Assembly: GCA_023421115.1 (NCBI GenBank)
Contig: JAEZUI010000192.1
Coordinates: 1-17,800, forward strand
Source of the DNA: Bacillota bacterium
Lineage (GTDB): Bacteria > Bacillota > Clostridia > Acetivibrionales > Acetivibrionaceae
Reading direction: 5' to 3'
DNA: 17,800 nucleotides
Shown here: positions 6,381-13,417 of the stretch, piece by piece
How the letters are laid out: each line of letters begins with the position of its first letter
How positions within the stretch are numbered: the stretch's first letter is position 1
Position numbers and translations under genes: made by a program
Notes under the pieces: generated by a model
The model's input: only the letters and a program-made list of their open reading frames with translations
Databases searched by the model: none
Told to the model about the DNA's origin: nothing

Positions 6381-8903
6381 ATGGCGTTAACTGACAATCT
6401 CGAAAGTATTTTAAAGTCACAAAAAGAAACCATTTTGCAGCTAGAGAATGAGCTTAAAGTTCTTGCAAACACTGATCTGACAAAGGAAAACACGCTTCTT
6501 AGAGATGAGCTTACTACACTTAAAGCAGAACATGAAAAAGTAAAACTTGAACTAAAAGCAGCAAAGGATGAAAATACAGGAATTAAAAATGCACTTTATG
6601 AGCAAATATACAGCGAAAGGCTTAAAATACTTAATCTATCGGCTAAGAAGCTGGACGTTTATTTTAAATCTAATCGGGAACAGGGAATGAACAAACTTAA
6701 TCAATTCGAACGTAATGTAAAATTCCGAATTGATCAAATAAATAAAGAGCTCGAGAAAAACCATGTCGATTTAAGAGATGAGATATATATCCAATTAAAA
6801 GAACTATCCAATGTTTTAAATGAGAAAATTACACAGGCAAAATTAAAATATGCAAAGGATAACAACGCTCTGTCCGGAAATGTAAAGCAAGATTTTGAAG
6901 CACTAAAGAATGAGCAGATTAGTGAAGAACAAATAAATGCCATATCAAAGAAGAACAATATAGAGGCTTTTGTAGGTCAAAACCTCATAAACAAAATAGG
7001 TATTTTTCTCATTATAATAGGCGTAATAGCTGCATCTCAATATACCTTTACAAGACTTACCGATATGCTAAAGGGAATCAGCATGTTTGCTTTAGGTGGC
7101 ATCATGCTTGTGATTGGTGAAATTCTGAACAAGAAGAAGCCTAATGTGTTTTCATTGGGTGTTACATCCGGTGGGGTAGCAGTTTTGTATGTAGCTATGT
7201 CGGTAAGTTATTTTGGACTTAAAATACTGTCAATGTATCCGGCAATTATCATTTGTTTATTGGTGACAGCGGTCTCATTTATACTTTCACTAAGGTACAA
7301 TTCACAGACAGTGGCTACTTTTGCACTAATAGGAGGCTACCTTCCCATCTTTTCAATCAGCGGCAATTTAACAATGATATATGGTGCTATGGTCTATTTT
7401 ATGGTGTTAAACCTATTTGCCTTAGGTATTTCTTTTAATAAAAAGTGGCAGATATCGTCTTTTATAGGTTTGGCTCTAAATATAATTGGTACAATTTATA
7501 TAGTGGATAGTACCATTTACCAGATTAGAAAACTGGACTATGGAATTAATCATATTATTATGCTAGGCTATATTATTGCAGCATTTTTGGTTTATACAGC
7601 AATACCGATTGTATCTACATATATAACGACCAAGAAATTTAAGAAAGCTGATGTGGTTCTACTTAGTATTAATACTTTGGTAAGTTCAATTATAATGTAT
7701 GCTGCCTTTTATGAGTTTGATATGGACAAATTTACAGGGCTTCTTTCACTTTTATTTGCTGTTATCTATTTGATTGTGGGAAGAATAATTGAAAAGAAAT
7801 TTGAAAGTGAAAAGCATGCAACAGCTCTATTTTATCTCACTGGTTTGGCCTTTGTAGTTCTTGTTATTCCGTTCCAGTTTGGAAAGGCTTGGGTCAGCTT
7901 AGGATGGCTTGTTGAAGGTGTGGCACTTACCATCTACGGTATTTTGCAAAAGGAAAAGAATTTCAAAAGAACTGGATTTATAATAAACTACCTTTGCTTT
8001 GTCTCGTTTATTTTACTAGATGTATTGCTAGAAGTTGATAACCTCTTTGCCTACAAATATTTAGCAATGACATTGGGAAGTTTGATTATACTAGTGGCAT
8101 ATATTTATAAAAATGAGCAGTATGGAGCCTTTCAAAAAGTATATAAATATGCAGTGACTGTGAATCTTTGGTTTTATGCTTTGTATACATCGGTCAAAAT
8201 AGGAGAATTACTGAAACAGTCAATGCCGGGAGCATATAATATTAGTGACAGCTTGTCGTTTACCATTTTTATAACAGAAACCTTTCTTTTAGCCTATGGA
8301 TTAACACGAATAAAGCGCATTGCGGATTTGGGTACAAAAATTATTTCAAGTTTGCTATATTTTATTGGAGCTCTATCAGTCCTTGTGCTTAACAGTAACT
8401 ATATTTTTTATTATTCTGGTGAAGGCGTTATGCCTTTAAGTTTAAAGGTTATAGGCACCCTTGCTTTGATATTTGCTAATTTGTTGGCAGTATTTGCTGT
8501 AAATGACCTTACAAAGGGTTTTGTTATGGGTGAAAAGCTAAAAGTGGAGTGGTATCCTTTAATAGTATCTTCGTTTTTTGTACTTTTGCTGACACAAAAC
8601 CTCACAGTTCAGCTAGGCTTAGAGTTCTCAAATATGGCAATAAGCATAATATACGCAGTGACAGCCTTGCTGTGGATTGTTTTCGGATTTATTAAGAAAT
8701 ATACTTTTATCCGTAGATTTGGTTTGGGTCTTTCGGTGATGTCGGTTGCAAAGCTATTTTTAATTGATCTATCCTATTTAAATACAGGAAGCAAGATTGT
8801 AGCATACTTTGCCCTTGGAATATCACTTGTTGCGATATCGTTTGTCTATCAGTATTTCAGTAAGAAACTTGAGACAGTTGAAAGGGTGAATAAGGATGAT
8901 TAA
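6381..8903 (+). CDS. DUF2339-family polytopic membrane protein
   Basis: 840 residues from the ATG at 6381, chosen for the AAGGAGG site at 6369-6375 (an earlier in-frame TTG has none). Residues 1 to about 200 are charged and helical, with leucine-rich heptads predicting a cytoplasmic coiled coil. The remainder is a run of roughly 20 hydrophobic helices, beginning KIGIFLIIIGVIAAS and including the glycine-rich LGVTSGGVAVLYVA segment typical of DUF2339. The family has no established biochemical function; its shape and frequent pairing with a secreted partner suggest a cell-envelope role. The stop overlaps the next gene by 8 bases, so the two are almost certainly co-translated and may form a complex. 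Helix count is by eye. Confidence 0.85.
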   Translation: MALTDNLESILKSQKETILQLENELKVLANTDLTKENTLLRDELTTLKAEHEKVKLELKAAKDENTGIKNALYEQIYSERLKILNLSAKKLDVYFKSNREQGMNKLNQFERNVKFRIDQINKELEKNHVDLRDEIYIQLKELSNVLNEKITQAKLKYAKDNNALSGNVKQDFEALKNEQISEEQINAISKKNNIEAFVGQNLINKIGIFLIIIGVIAASQYTFTRLTDMLKGISMFALGGIMLVIGEILNKKKPNVFSLGVTSGGVAVLYVAMSVSYFGLKILSMYPAIIICLLVTAVSFILSLRYNSQTVATFALIGGYLPIFSISGNLTMIYGAMVYFMVLNLFALGISFNKKWQISSFIGLALNIIGTIYIVDSTIYQIRKLDYGINHIIMLGYIIAAFLVYTAIPIVSTYITTKKFKKADVVLLSINTLVSSIIMYAAFYEFDMDKFTGLLSLLFAVIYLIVGRIIEKKFESEKHATALFYLTGLAFVVLVIPFQFGKAWVSLGWLVEGVALTIYGILQKEKNFKRTGFIINYLCFVSFILLDVLLEVDNLFAYKYLAMTLGSLIILVAYIYKNEQYGAFQKVYKYAVTVNLWFYALYTSVKIGELLKQSMPGAYNISDSLSFTIFITETFLLAYGLTRIKRIADLGTKIISSLLYFIGALSVLVLNSNYIFYYSGEGVMPLSLKVIGTLALIFANLLAVFAVNDLTKGFVMGEKLKVEWYPLIVSSFFVLLLTQNLTVQLGLEFSNMAISIIYAVTALLWIVFGFIKKYTFIRRFGLGLSVMSVAKLFLIDLSYLNTGSKIVAYFALGISLVAISFVYQYFSKKLETVERVNKDD

Positions 8904-10071
8904 AAAGGCATTTACTATATTTTTTATGGTTTGTATACTTTGCACTAATGTGTTTGCTCATACCGCTCAGATAGTGAATAAGGGTGATAATAAATACAAG
9001 GCCCTTCGCTTGACGCCACAGGTATACAACCTTGCAAACAGTGATTTGTCAGACATAAGGTTAAAGGATGAAAAGGGCAATATTATCCCTTATTTCATTA
9101 ATTCAAGTTATTCGACCTCCTACCAAGAAAGCTACATTTATCCTATGATTATGATAGACTCTTTCGAAAAGGATGATTTCTTTTACTTTGATTATAAAAT
9201 TGACAAGGATTATGATCGTGATATTTTAGCCACTTCAATAGCTTTAAATACCAAAAACGAAGGTTTTGCTAAAAGGGTGAATGTATCGGGGAGCTATGAT
9301 GGGGTGAAATGGACAAATATTCAAGAGGATACTATATATAATGTAGATAATAACAGTAACCTTGAGATAAAATTTAGTGCCACTCAAAAGTATACCCATT
9401 ACAGGCTTAAACTTTCTAATAACCTTGAGAAGCTTTCCTTTGATAATGTAGAGTTATATTACAGTGAAGAAAAAAGCAAAACCGATTATTTTATTGAAAA
9501 ATTGATGCCTGAATATACTGTTGAGGAAAAGGGAAAAGAAACACATATTAATATTTCGGGTCTTACAAACTTGAGACTTGATGAAATTACAATAGGGTCG
9601 GATGATGTTTTTAAAAGAGATGCTTCTACACCTAATGGTGTTGAAGAAATATATAATTTATCCTTTGGAAATGAAAGCTACAGTGATACAAGCCTACAAA
9701 TGAATCAATATGTTTCAAAGAGGGATATATTTACGGTTGTTATACACAATAAGGATGACAAACCTATACAAATATCTTCGGTTGCTGTTAAGTATTATAC
9801 TGATGAACTTGTTTTTGACGGAAGTGCAGGTGGGTCATTTGTGCTGGAGTTTGGTGCGGATGATACCCTTCAAAAGCCAGCCTATGATATAGCTAACTAT
9901 AAGAGCGATGTTCTGAGGCAGCAGATTGACAAGCTTGAAATCTCAAATATTTCTGTTGCCCAACCCGCACAGGTAAAAAAAGAAGCAGACTACACCCTTG
10001 TTTTCAATATTACAGTTGTTATTGTGGCAATTATTCTTGGCGCAATAATTTTAGTTCGGCTAAAGAGATAA
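8896..10071 (+). CDS. Secreted, C-terminally anchored DUF3999-like protein
   Basis: 391 residues. It has an N-terminal signal peptide (1-21, cleavage near NVFA), a long beta-rich extracytoplasmic region, and a C-terminal membrane helix (about 368-387) followed by RLKR, giving an outside-facing protein. The stretch around 95-160 (VSGSYDGVKWTNI, then THYRLKLSNN) resembles a discoidin/F5-8 C-like jelly roll, a fold that often binds carbohydrate. DUF3999 proteins are commonly encoded beside DUF2339 proteins, and the gene order here supports that assignment, although I cannot verify it by profile. The 8-base overlap with the upstream gene indicates translational coupling. Probable role: envelope complex subunit; specific function unknown. 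Confidence 0.65.
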   Translation: MIKKAFTIFFMVCILCTNVFAHTAQIVNKGDNKYKALRLTPQVYNLANSDLSDIRLKDEKGNIIPYFINSSYSTSYQESYIYPMIMIDSFEKDDFFYFDYKIDKDYDRDILATSIALNTKNEGFAKRVNVSGSYDGVKWTNIQEDTIYNVDNNSNLEIKFSATQKYTHYRLKLSNNLEKLSFDNVELYYSEEKSKTDYFIEKLMPEYTVEEKGKETHINISGLTNLRLDEITIGSDDVFKRDASTPNGVEEIYNLSFGNESYSDTSLQMNQYVSKRDIFTVVIHNKDDKPIQISSVAVKYYTDELVFDGSAGGSFVLEFGADDTLQKPAYDIANYKSDVLRQQIDKLEISNISVAQPAQVKKEADYTLVFNITVVIVAIILGAIILVRLKR

Positions 10072-10118
10072 ATCAGATTCATTAGGCAAACAGTTAATAG
10101 CTTTAAGCATCTGCCTAC

Positions 10119-10146
10119 TTGAAATTTGATGAGAATAGTGTATAAT
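10119..10146 (+). promoter_or_regulatory. SigA promoter of the rhodanese gene
   Basis: TTGAAA (10119-10124), a 16-base spacer and a perfect TATAAT (10141-10146), about 100 bases before the start at 10249. Unlike the next two promoters in this region, it has no ATACCC/GGGTAT palindrome. Confidence 0.65.
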
Positions 10147-10248
10147 ATATATTATAATATTAGAATATATAAATATTAAGAAATGATTTGATTTAAAGGA
10201 TAAGAGTTTAAATTTGGTCTTATGTGATAAAAGAAATGAGGGATTTTT

Positions 10249-10692
10249 ATGTTAAAGACTATATTTATTATTGTGGCATCATTAGTAGGTATTGGGTTTG
10301 CTGTTTGTAATACATCAGTTAATAAGACAATAGATGATACTAATGCAGAAGTTGTAGTAACAGATCCGGCAAAAGCTATAACATATGAAAATATAAGCCC
10401 GCAAGAAGCTAAACGTCGCTTGGAAAATGAGGAAGGAGTAGTGTTGCTAGATGTTAGGACACCTCAAGAGTATAGCGTTGCACATATTCCAAACAGTTTG
10501 TTAATACCTTTGGATTCAATTGAAAGGGAAGCAGAAATAAGAATAACAGACAAAAATGCACCGATATTCGTTTATTGCAGAAGTGGTAGAAGAAGCATTG
10601 AAGCTTCAGCAGCTTTAATTAGATTGGGCTATACTCAAGTATATAATCTAGGCGGCATAAATGACTGGCCATATGAAATTGTAACCAAGTGA
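10249..10692 (+). CDS. Membrane-anchored single-domain rhodanese
   Basis: 147 residues with a GAGGGA ribosome site. The N-terminus (1-20) is a hydrophobic export signal or anchor; FAVC at 17-20 is a poor lipobox, so lipidation is doubtful. Residues 48-145 form a rhodanese domain with LLDVRTPQEY, the HIPNSLLIPL segment, the active-site loop C110-RSGRR and the C-terminal LGGINDW motif. Rhodaneses carry sulfane sulfur as a cysteine persulfide and pass it to thiols or cyanide; this one would act outside the membrane. It sits 190 bases before a HesB/IscA-like selenoprotein and upstream of a permease operon that carry persulfide/copper-repressor-type operators, which fits a sulfur-handling role. 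It has its own promoter and no obvious terminator, so read-through is possible. Confidence 0.88.
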   Translation: MLKTIFIIVASLVGIGFAVCNTSVNKTIDDTNAEVVVTDPAKAITYENISPQEAKRRLENEEGVVLLDVRTPQEYSVAHIPNSLLIPLDSIEREAEIRITDKNAPIFVYCRSGRRSIEASAALIRLGYTQVYNLGGINDWPYEIVTK

Positions 10693-10754
10693 TTGTACAG
10701 GTAAATTATTCAAATGGGCTAATTTAAGCATAGTAAAAAAAATTTGATTAATTA

Positions 10755-10771
10755 ATACCCCTAATGGGTAT
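10755..10771 (+). promoter_or_regulatory. CsoR/CstR-type operator before the selenoprotein
   Basis: ATACCC-N5-GGGTAT, an exact palindrome of the type bound by CsoR-family repressors. A TTGATT at 10744-10749 and possible -10 boxes at 10769-10776 place it within a promoter, though spacing (19-21 bases) is long. Binding there would block transcription of the gene at 10883. Confidence 0.65.
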
Positions 10772-10882
10772 ACAATATGTATTAAGTATTAACTTTAATT
10801 AAAAAACAAATAACTAAGGTAAAGTAACAGTTTGACTAAAGGATCTCTATTTTGGAGAAATTGAAAGGAAGGTGAAATCACT

Positions 10883-11182
10883 ATGGTAAAAGTATCGGAA
10901 TATGCAGCAGAGAAGTTAAAAGAACTTATTGAAAAACAAAATAAGCCACAAAACACAATGCTTAGAGTTGTTTTTGGTGGTTATGGCTGAGGAGGTCCAC
11001 AATTAAAATTAACTCTGGATGAGTTAAAAGGAAAAAATGATGTTGTTGTTGAGTCACAAGGAATAACAGTTGTATATGAGTCTGACCTTGAGGGATATTT
11101 GCATAATTCAGTAATTGATTATTCAAATAGTTGGTTTGAGCGTGGGTTTGTAATAAGAGGTAATGGGTTTTCGTCGTGTTAA
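10883..11182 (+). CDS. HesB/IscA-like selenoprotein (in-frame UGA = Sec)
   Basis: Reading through one TGA (10988-10990) gives a continuous 99-residue protein with selenocysteine at position 36, in the motif GGYG-U-GGPQ. The start is set by GGAAGGTGA seven bases before the ATG. The protein has the HesB/IscA-like layout: helical N-terminus, a Gly-rich loop with the Sec where IscA has its first conserved cysteine, a TLDE strand, then DLEGYLHNSVIDYSN and a C-terminal GFSSC ending in Cys99. A-type carriers hold iron or iron-sulfur clusters through such residues; Sec versions of HesB-like proteins are a known bacterial selenoprotein family. A hairpin with an apical GG follows the UGA. Standard ORF calling breaks this gene in two, so it is easily missed. 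Exact substrate unknown. Confidence 0.88.
11009..11027 (+). promoter_or_regulatory. Bacterial SECIS-like hairpin
   Basis: Perfect 7-bp stem TTAACTC (11009-11015) and GAGTTAA (11021-11027) with loop TGGAT. The apical GG and the 25 bases between the UGA and the loop fit the bacterial SECIS model, in which SelB binds the loop and delivers Sec-tRNA. Confidence 0.75.
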
Positions 11183-11276
11183 TATTATTACAATGAACTG
11201 GATTTTTATTTAAAATATTTCATTAAATCTTAACAAGATATTCTAAAAGCATTATAATTAAATGAATGCAGCTGTT

Positions 11277-11335
11277 TAAAGGCTGCTGAAAGAGCTTTCG
11301 TAATTTTTGATTTACAACTTTTTCAGCAGCCTTTA
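11277..11335 (+). terminator. Long hairpin after the selenoprotein, probable terminator
   Basis: A perfect 15-bp stem (11277-11291 with 11321-11335; core AAAGGCTGCTGAAA) and a 29-base loop. It ends 29 bases before the permease promoter, so it probably insulates the two units. There is no T run after the stem, so termination is not certain. The rest of 11183-11276 shows no gene. Confidence 0.5.
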
Positions 11336-11363
11336 GTGTGTAAAAAATAATATATAATGAGTA

Positions 11364-11393
11364 TTGACAATTGTGGCTGTATTTGCATATAAT
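11364..11393 (+). promoter_or_regulatory. SigA promoter of the permease operon
   Basis: Consensus TTGACA (11364-11369), 18-base spacer and consensus TATAAT (11388-11393). A strong promoter of this kind usually needs a repressor, and an operator follows at once. Confidence 0.8.
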
Positions 11394-11397
11394 ATAT

Positions 11398-11416
11398 TAT
11401 ACCCATAGGGGGTATA
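11398..11416 (+). promoter_or_regulatory. CsoR/CstR-type operator at the permease start site
   Basis: TATACCC-N5-GGGTATA, a perfect 7+7 palindrome with the same core and spacing as the site at 10755. It covers the expected transcription start, the classic place for repression. Confidence 0.7.
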
Positions 11417-11462
11417 AAAAGTTTGCTAAATAGTAATGAAAAGCTTCCCATTCTCATATTGT

Positions 11463-11503
11463 AAGGAGGCTATAAAATCAAAGCATTCATTATTCCAAAG
11501 TAG
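11463..11503 (+). other. Orphan Shine-Dalgarno and possible leader peptide or lost start
   Basis: A perfect AAGGAGG (11463-11469) is followed seven bases later by ATC, not ATG, and an eight-codon frame (IKAFIIPK) ending in TAG at 11501-11503. The main gene has its own ribosome site 70 bases on. This may be a mutated start, a leader peptide with a rare start, or a ribosome standby site. A weak ATTCC/GGAAT hairpin with TTTT overlaps its end. Confidence 0.35.
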
Positions 11504-11547
11504 GAATTTTATTTATATATATCAAAGCAACTTATGGAGGGGATTTA

Positions 11548-12027
11548 ATGTTTAATATTATACTTTATGTACTTGCCTTTGGATTATTGCTTCTTTCTTT
11601 CTTTAAAGATAAGAAAAAGACAAAAATGGCACTAAAAAAAGCTTGGAAGTCTTTTGAAAATATAATGCCTCAGTTTCTTTCCATTCTGATAATTATTGGG
11701 ATTATGCTTTCAGTACTTTCGGAAGAGACTATATCAAAAATTATGGGACAGCAGTCCGGATGGATTGGAATGTTGATTGCCGGAATTATTGGTTCCATTA
11801 CTTTGATACCAAGTTTTGTAGCATTTCCTCTAGCATCTGCACTTTTAAGTAATGGTGCCGGATTTATGCAAATAGCAGTATTTGTATCCACACTAATGAT
11901 GGTGGGAATTGTAACAATACCTCTAGAAATTAGTTATTTTGGCAAAAAAGCTGCAATTTTGAGAAATGGCTTGGCGTTTGCGTTTTCATTTATTATAGCT
12001 GTTGTGATAGGAGTGGTGTTAGGATGA
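11548..12027 (+). CDS. Half-size permease, YraQ/ArsP-like, first half
   Basis: 159 residues with a GGAGGGG ribosome site. About five membrane helices by eye, with one cytoplasmic basic stretch (KDKKKTKMALKKAW) after the first. The central signature SFVAFPLASALLSNG, then a helix ending IPLE, is characteristic of the COG0701/DUF318 permease family, which includes ArsP. Full-length members have two such repeats in about 300 residues or more; this protein has one. The next gene, overlapping by four bases (ATGA), supplies the second, so the pair probably forms a heterodimeric channel or transporter. No cysteines are present. The substrate is unknown; organoarsenical export is known for ArsP, but the sulfur/Fe-S neighbourhood and the CsoR/CstR-type operator argue for a different or broader role. 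Confidence 0.8.
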   Translation: MFNIILYVLAFGLLLLSFFKDKKKTKMALKKAWKSFENIMPQFLSILIIIGIMLSVLSEETISKIMGQQSGWIGMLIAGIIGSITLIPSFVAFPLASALLSNGAGFMQIAVFVSTLMMVGIVTIPLEISYFGKKAAILRNGLAFAFSFIIAVVIGVVLG

Positions 12028-12560
12028 AGAAGATGCTAAAGAGATATAAGTTTTTTATTGCATTGGCGATTATAAATATTTTGGTTATAATCCTGTATCC
12101 GGAAGTAGGTCAGAAGTCTGTTAAATTGACTTGGAAGAATACCCTCGAAATGCTTTCGGTAATTCCACCGGTTTTTATATTATTAGGGCTTTTGGATGTT
12201 TGGGTTCAAAAAGAAACCATGATGAAATTTTTAGGGGAAAAGTCAGGATTTGTAGGAATAATTATATCGTTTTTACTAGGTTCTGCAGCTGCTGGCCCAC
12301 TATATGCAGCATTTCCTGTGGCAGCAATACTGATCAAAAAGGGAAGTAAATTTTCAAATGTTCTGATTTTTATAGGAGCATGGTCTACTACTAAGATTCC
12401 TTTGCTTTTATTTGAAGCTTCAGCAATAGGCTGGGAATTTATGTTCACTAGATTTATTATTAATATTCCTGTAATTGTCATTATAGCTTATATGACTGAA
12501 AAACTTATGACTGTTAATGAAAAGAAGATGGTATATCAAAATGCAAGTTCATTGCAGTGA
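12024..12560 (+). CDS. Half-size permease, YraQ/ArsP-like, second half
   Basis: 178 residues, start overlapping the previous stop as ATGA, so translation is coupled. About five membrane helices by eye. The signature GPLYAAFPVAAILIKKG, then FIGAWSTTKIPLLLFE, aligns residue for residue with the first half's AFP-to-E segment (AFPxA, G at +11, F at +14 and +20, E at +35), showing the two are paralogous halves. The GAWSTTK stretch is polar inside a membrane helix and is a good candidate for the transport path. A soluble basic tail (about 164-178) follows the last helix. No cysteines. Partner of the preceding gene; likely also works with the downstream Fe-S membrane protein, which follows after 71 bases without a terminator. 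Confidence 0.8.
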   Translation: MKKMLKRYKFFIALAIINILVIILYPEVGQKSVKLTWKNTLEMLSVIPPVFILLGLLDVWVQKETMMKFLGEKSGFVGIIISFLLGSAAAGPLYAAFPVAAILIKKGSKFSNVLIFIGAWSTTKIPLLLFEASAIGWEFMFTRFIINIPVIVIIAYMTEKLMTVNEKKMVYQNASSLQ

Positions 12561-12631
12561 TAGTATGTAAGTTTTAAATAAGGTCATATAAAACAAACTA
12601 AATATATATAAAATTTTTAGGGGTGGTTTTA

Positions 12632-13288
12632 ATGGTCAATATTAAAAAGTTTATTCATAAATGGGCGTGGGTTCTGTTGGCAATTTATTGTGTAGTAGGG
12701 ATATTCTACCCGTTGATAGGTTTAGCAGCATTGATTTGTATGTTAGCACCTTCAGTGGTTGCAATATTCAGAGGGAGAATGTGGTGTGGCAATTTTTGTC
12801 CTAGGGGATGTTTTAATGATGTAATACTTTCAAAGATAAGCAAGAAAAGACCTGTACCTAAGATTTTTAAGAAGACCTGGTTTAGATTGATTTTTTTCTC
12901 TATCGTAATGGGATTTTTTGCAATACAGATGGTATTCGCATGGGGGAGCGTCTTAAGCGTGGCTTACGTTTTTATAAGAACCATTATTGTAACTACAATG
13001 ATTACAGTGATTTTAGGTATCGCTTTCAATCAGAGAACCTGGTGTATGATTTGTCCTATGGGTACTATGGCACATTACGTTTCGAAATTAAAGTTTGCTA
13101 AGTCAAAAATCAAACAGGTGTCTTTTGAACAAAATAAATGTGTTAGCTGCAAAATATGTTCAAAAAATTGTCCAATAGGAATAGATGTATTAAGTCATAA
13201 GAATAAAGGTAAAGTCACAGATGCCGATTGCTTAAAATGCAACGTGTGCGTTGAAAAATGCCCCAAGAAATCGTTGAATATTGCATAA
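12632..13288 (+). CDS. NapH-like polyferredoxin membrane protein
   Basis: 218 residues from the ATG at 12632, chosen for the AGGGGTGG site; an in-frame GTG nine bases earlier lies within that site. Four membrane helices by eye. After the second helix comes a cytoplasmic C52-x3-C56-PRG-C60 cluster motif, and after the fourth a C138-x2-C141-P motif, both characteristic of NapH/CcoG-type proteins. The C-terminal domain has two [4Fe-4S] ferredoxin motifs: C170-x2-C173-x2-C176-x3-C180-P and C200-x2-C203-x2-C206-x3-C210-P. Such proteins pass electrons between a membrane or quinone-side donor and a cytoplasmic or extracytoplasmic acceptor. Here it probably supplies electrons to chemistry linked to the permease pair. 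It closes the operon; a terminator follows. Confidence 0.85.
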   Translation: MVNIKKFIHKWAWVLLAIYCVVGIFYPLIGLAALICMLAPSVVAIFRGRMWCGNFCPRGCFNDVILSKISKKRPVPKIFKKTWFRLIFFSIVMGFFAIQMVFAWGSVLSVAYVFIRTIIVTTMITVILGIAFNQRTWCMICPMGTMAHYVSKLKFAKSKIKQVSFEQNKCVSCKICSKNCPIGIDVLSHKNKGKVTDADCLKCNVCVEKCPKKSLNIA

Positions 13289-13350
13289 GCAGACCAATTA
13301 CCCGGTATCGATAGACCGATTAACTAAATAACAAGTAGTGGTGTGTAAGA

Positions 13351-13399
13351 AAGACGTACTCGATGAAGATTTGAAGGATTCTTAGGTGTGCGTCTTTTT
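13351..13399 (+). terminator. Rho-independent terminator of the permease/Fe-S operon
   Basis: Nine-bp stem AAGACGTAC (13351-13359) with GTGCGTCTT (13388-13396, one U-G pair), internal sequence that can fold further, and a TTTTT run at 13395-13399. Confidence 0.8.
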
Positions 13400-13417
13400 A
13401 TTATATATACATTGGCC

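Noticed and set aside
12206..12481. Minus-strand 91-codon frame inside the second half-permease
   Set aside because: Mirror of a hydrophobic membrane coding region; no start signal or family resemblance.
13388..13417. GTG start for the rhomboid-like gene
   Set aside because: It lies within the 3' arm of a clear terminator and has no ribosome site.
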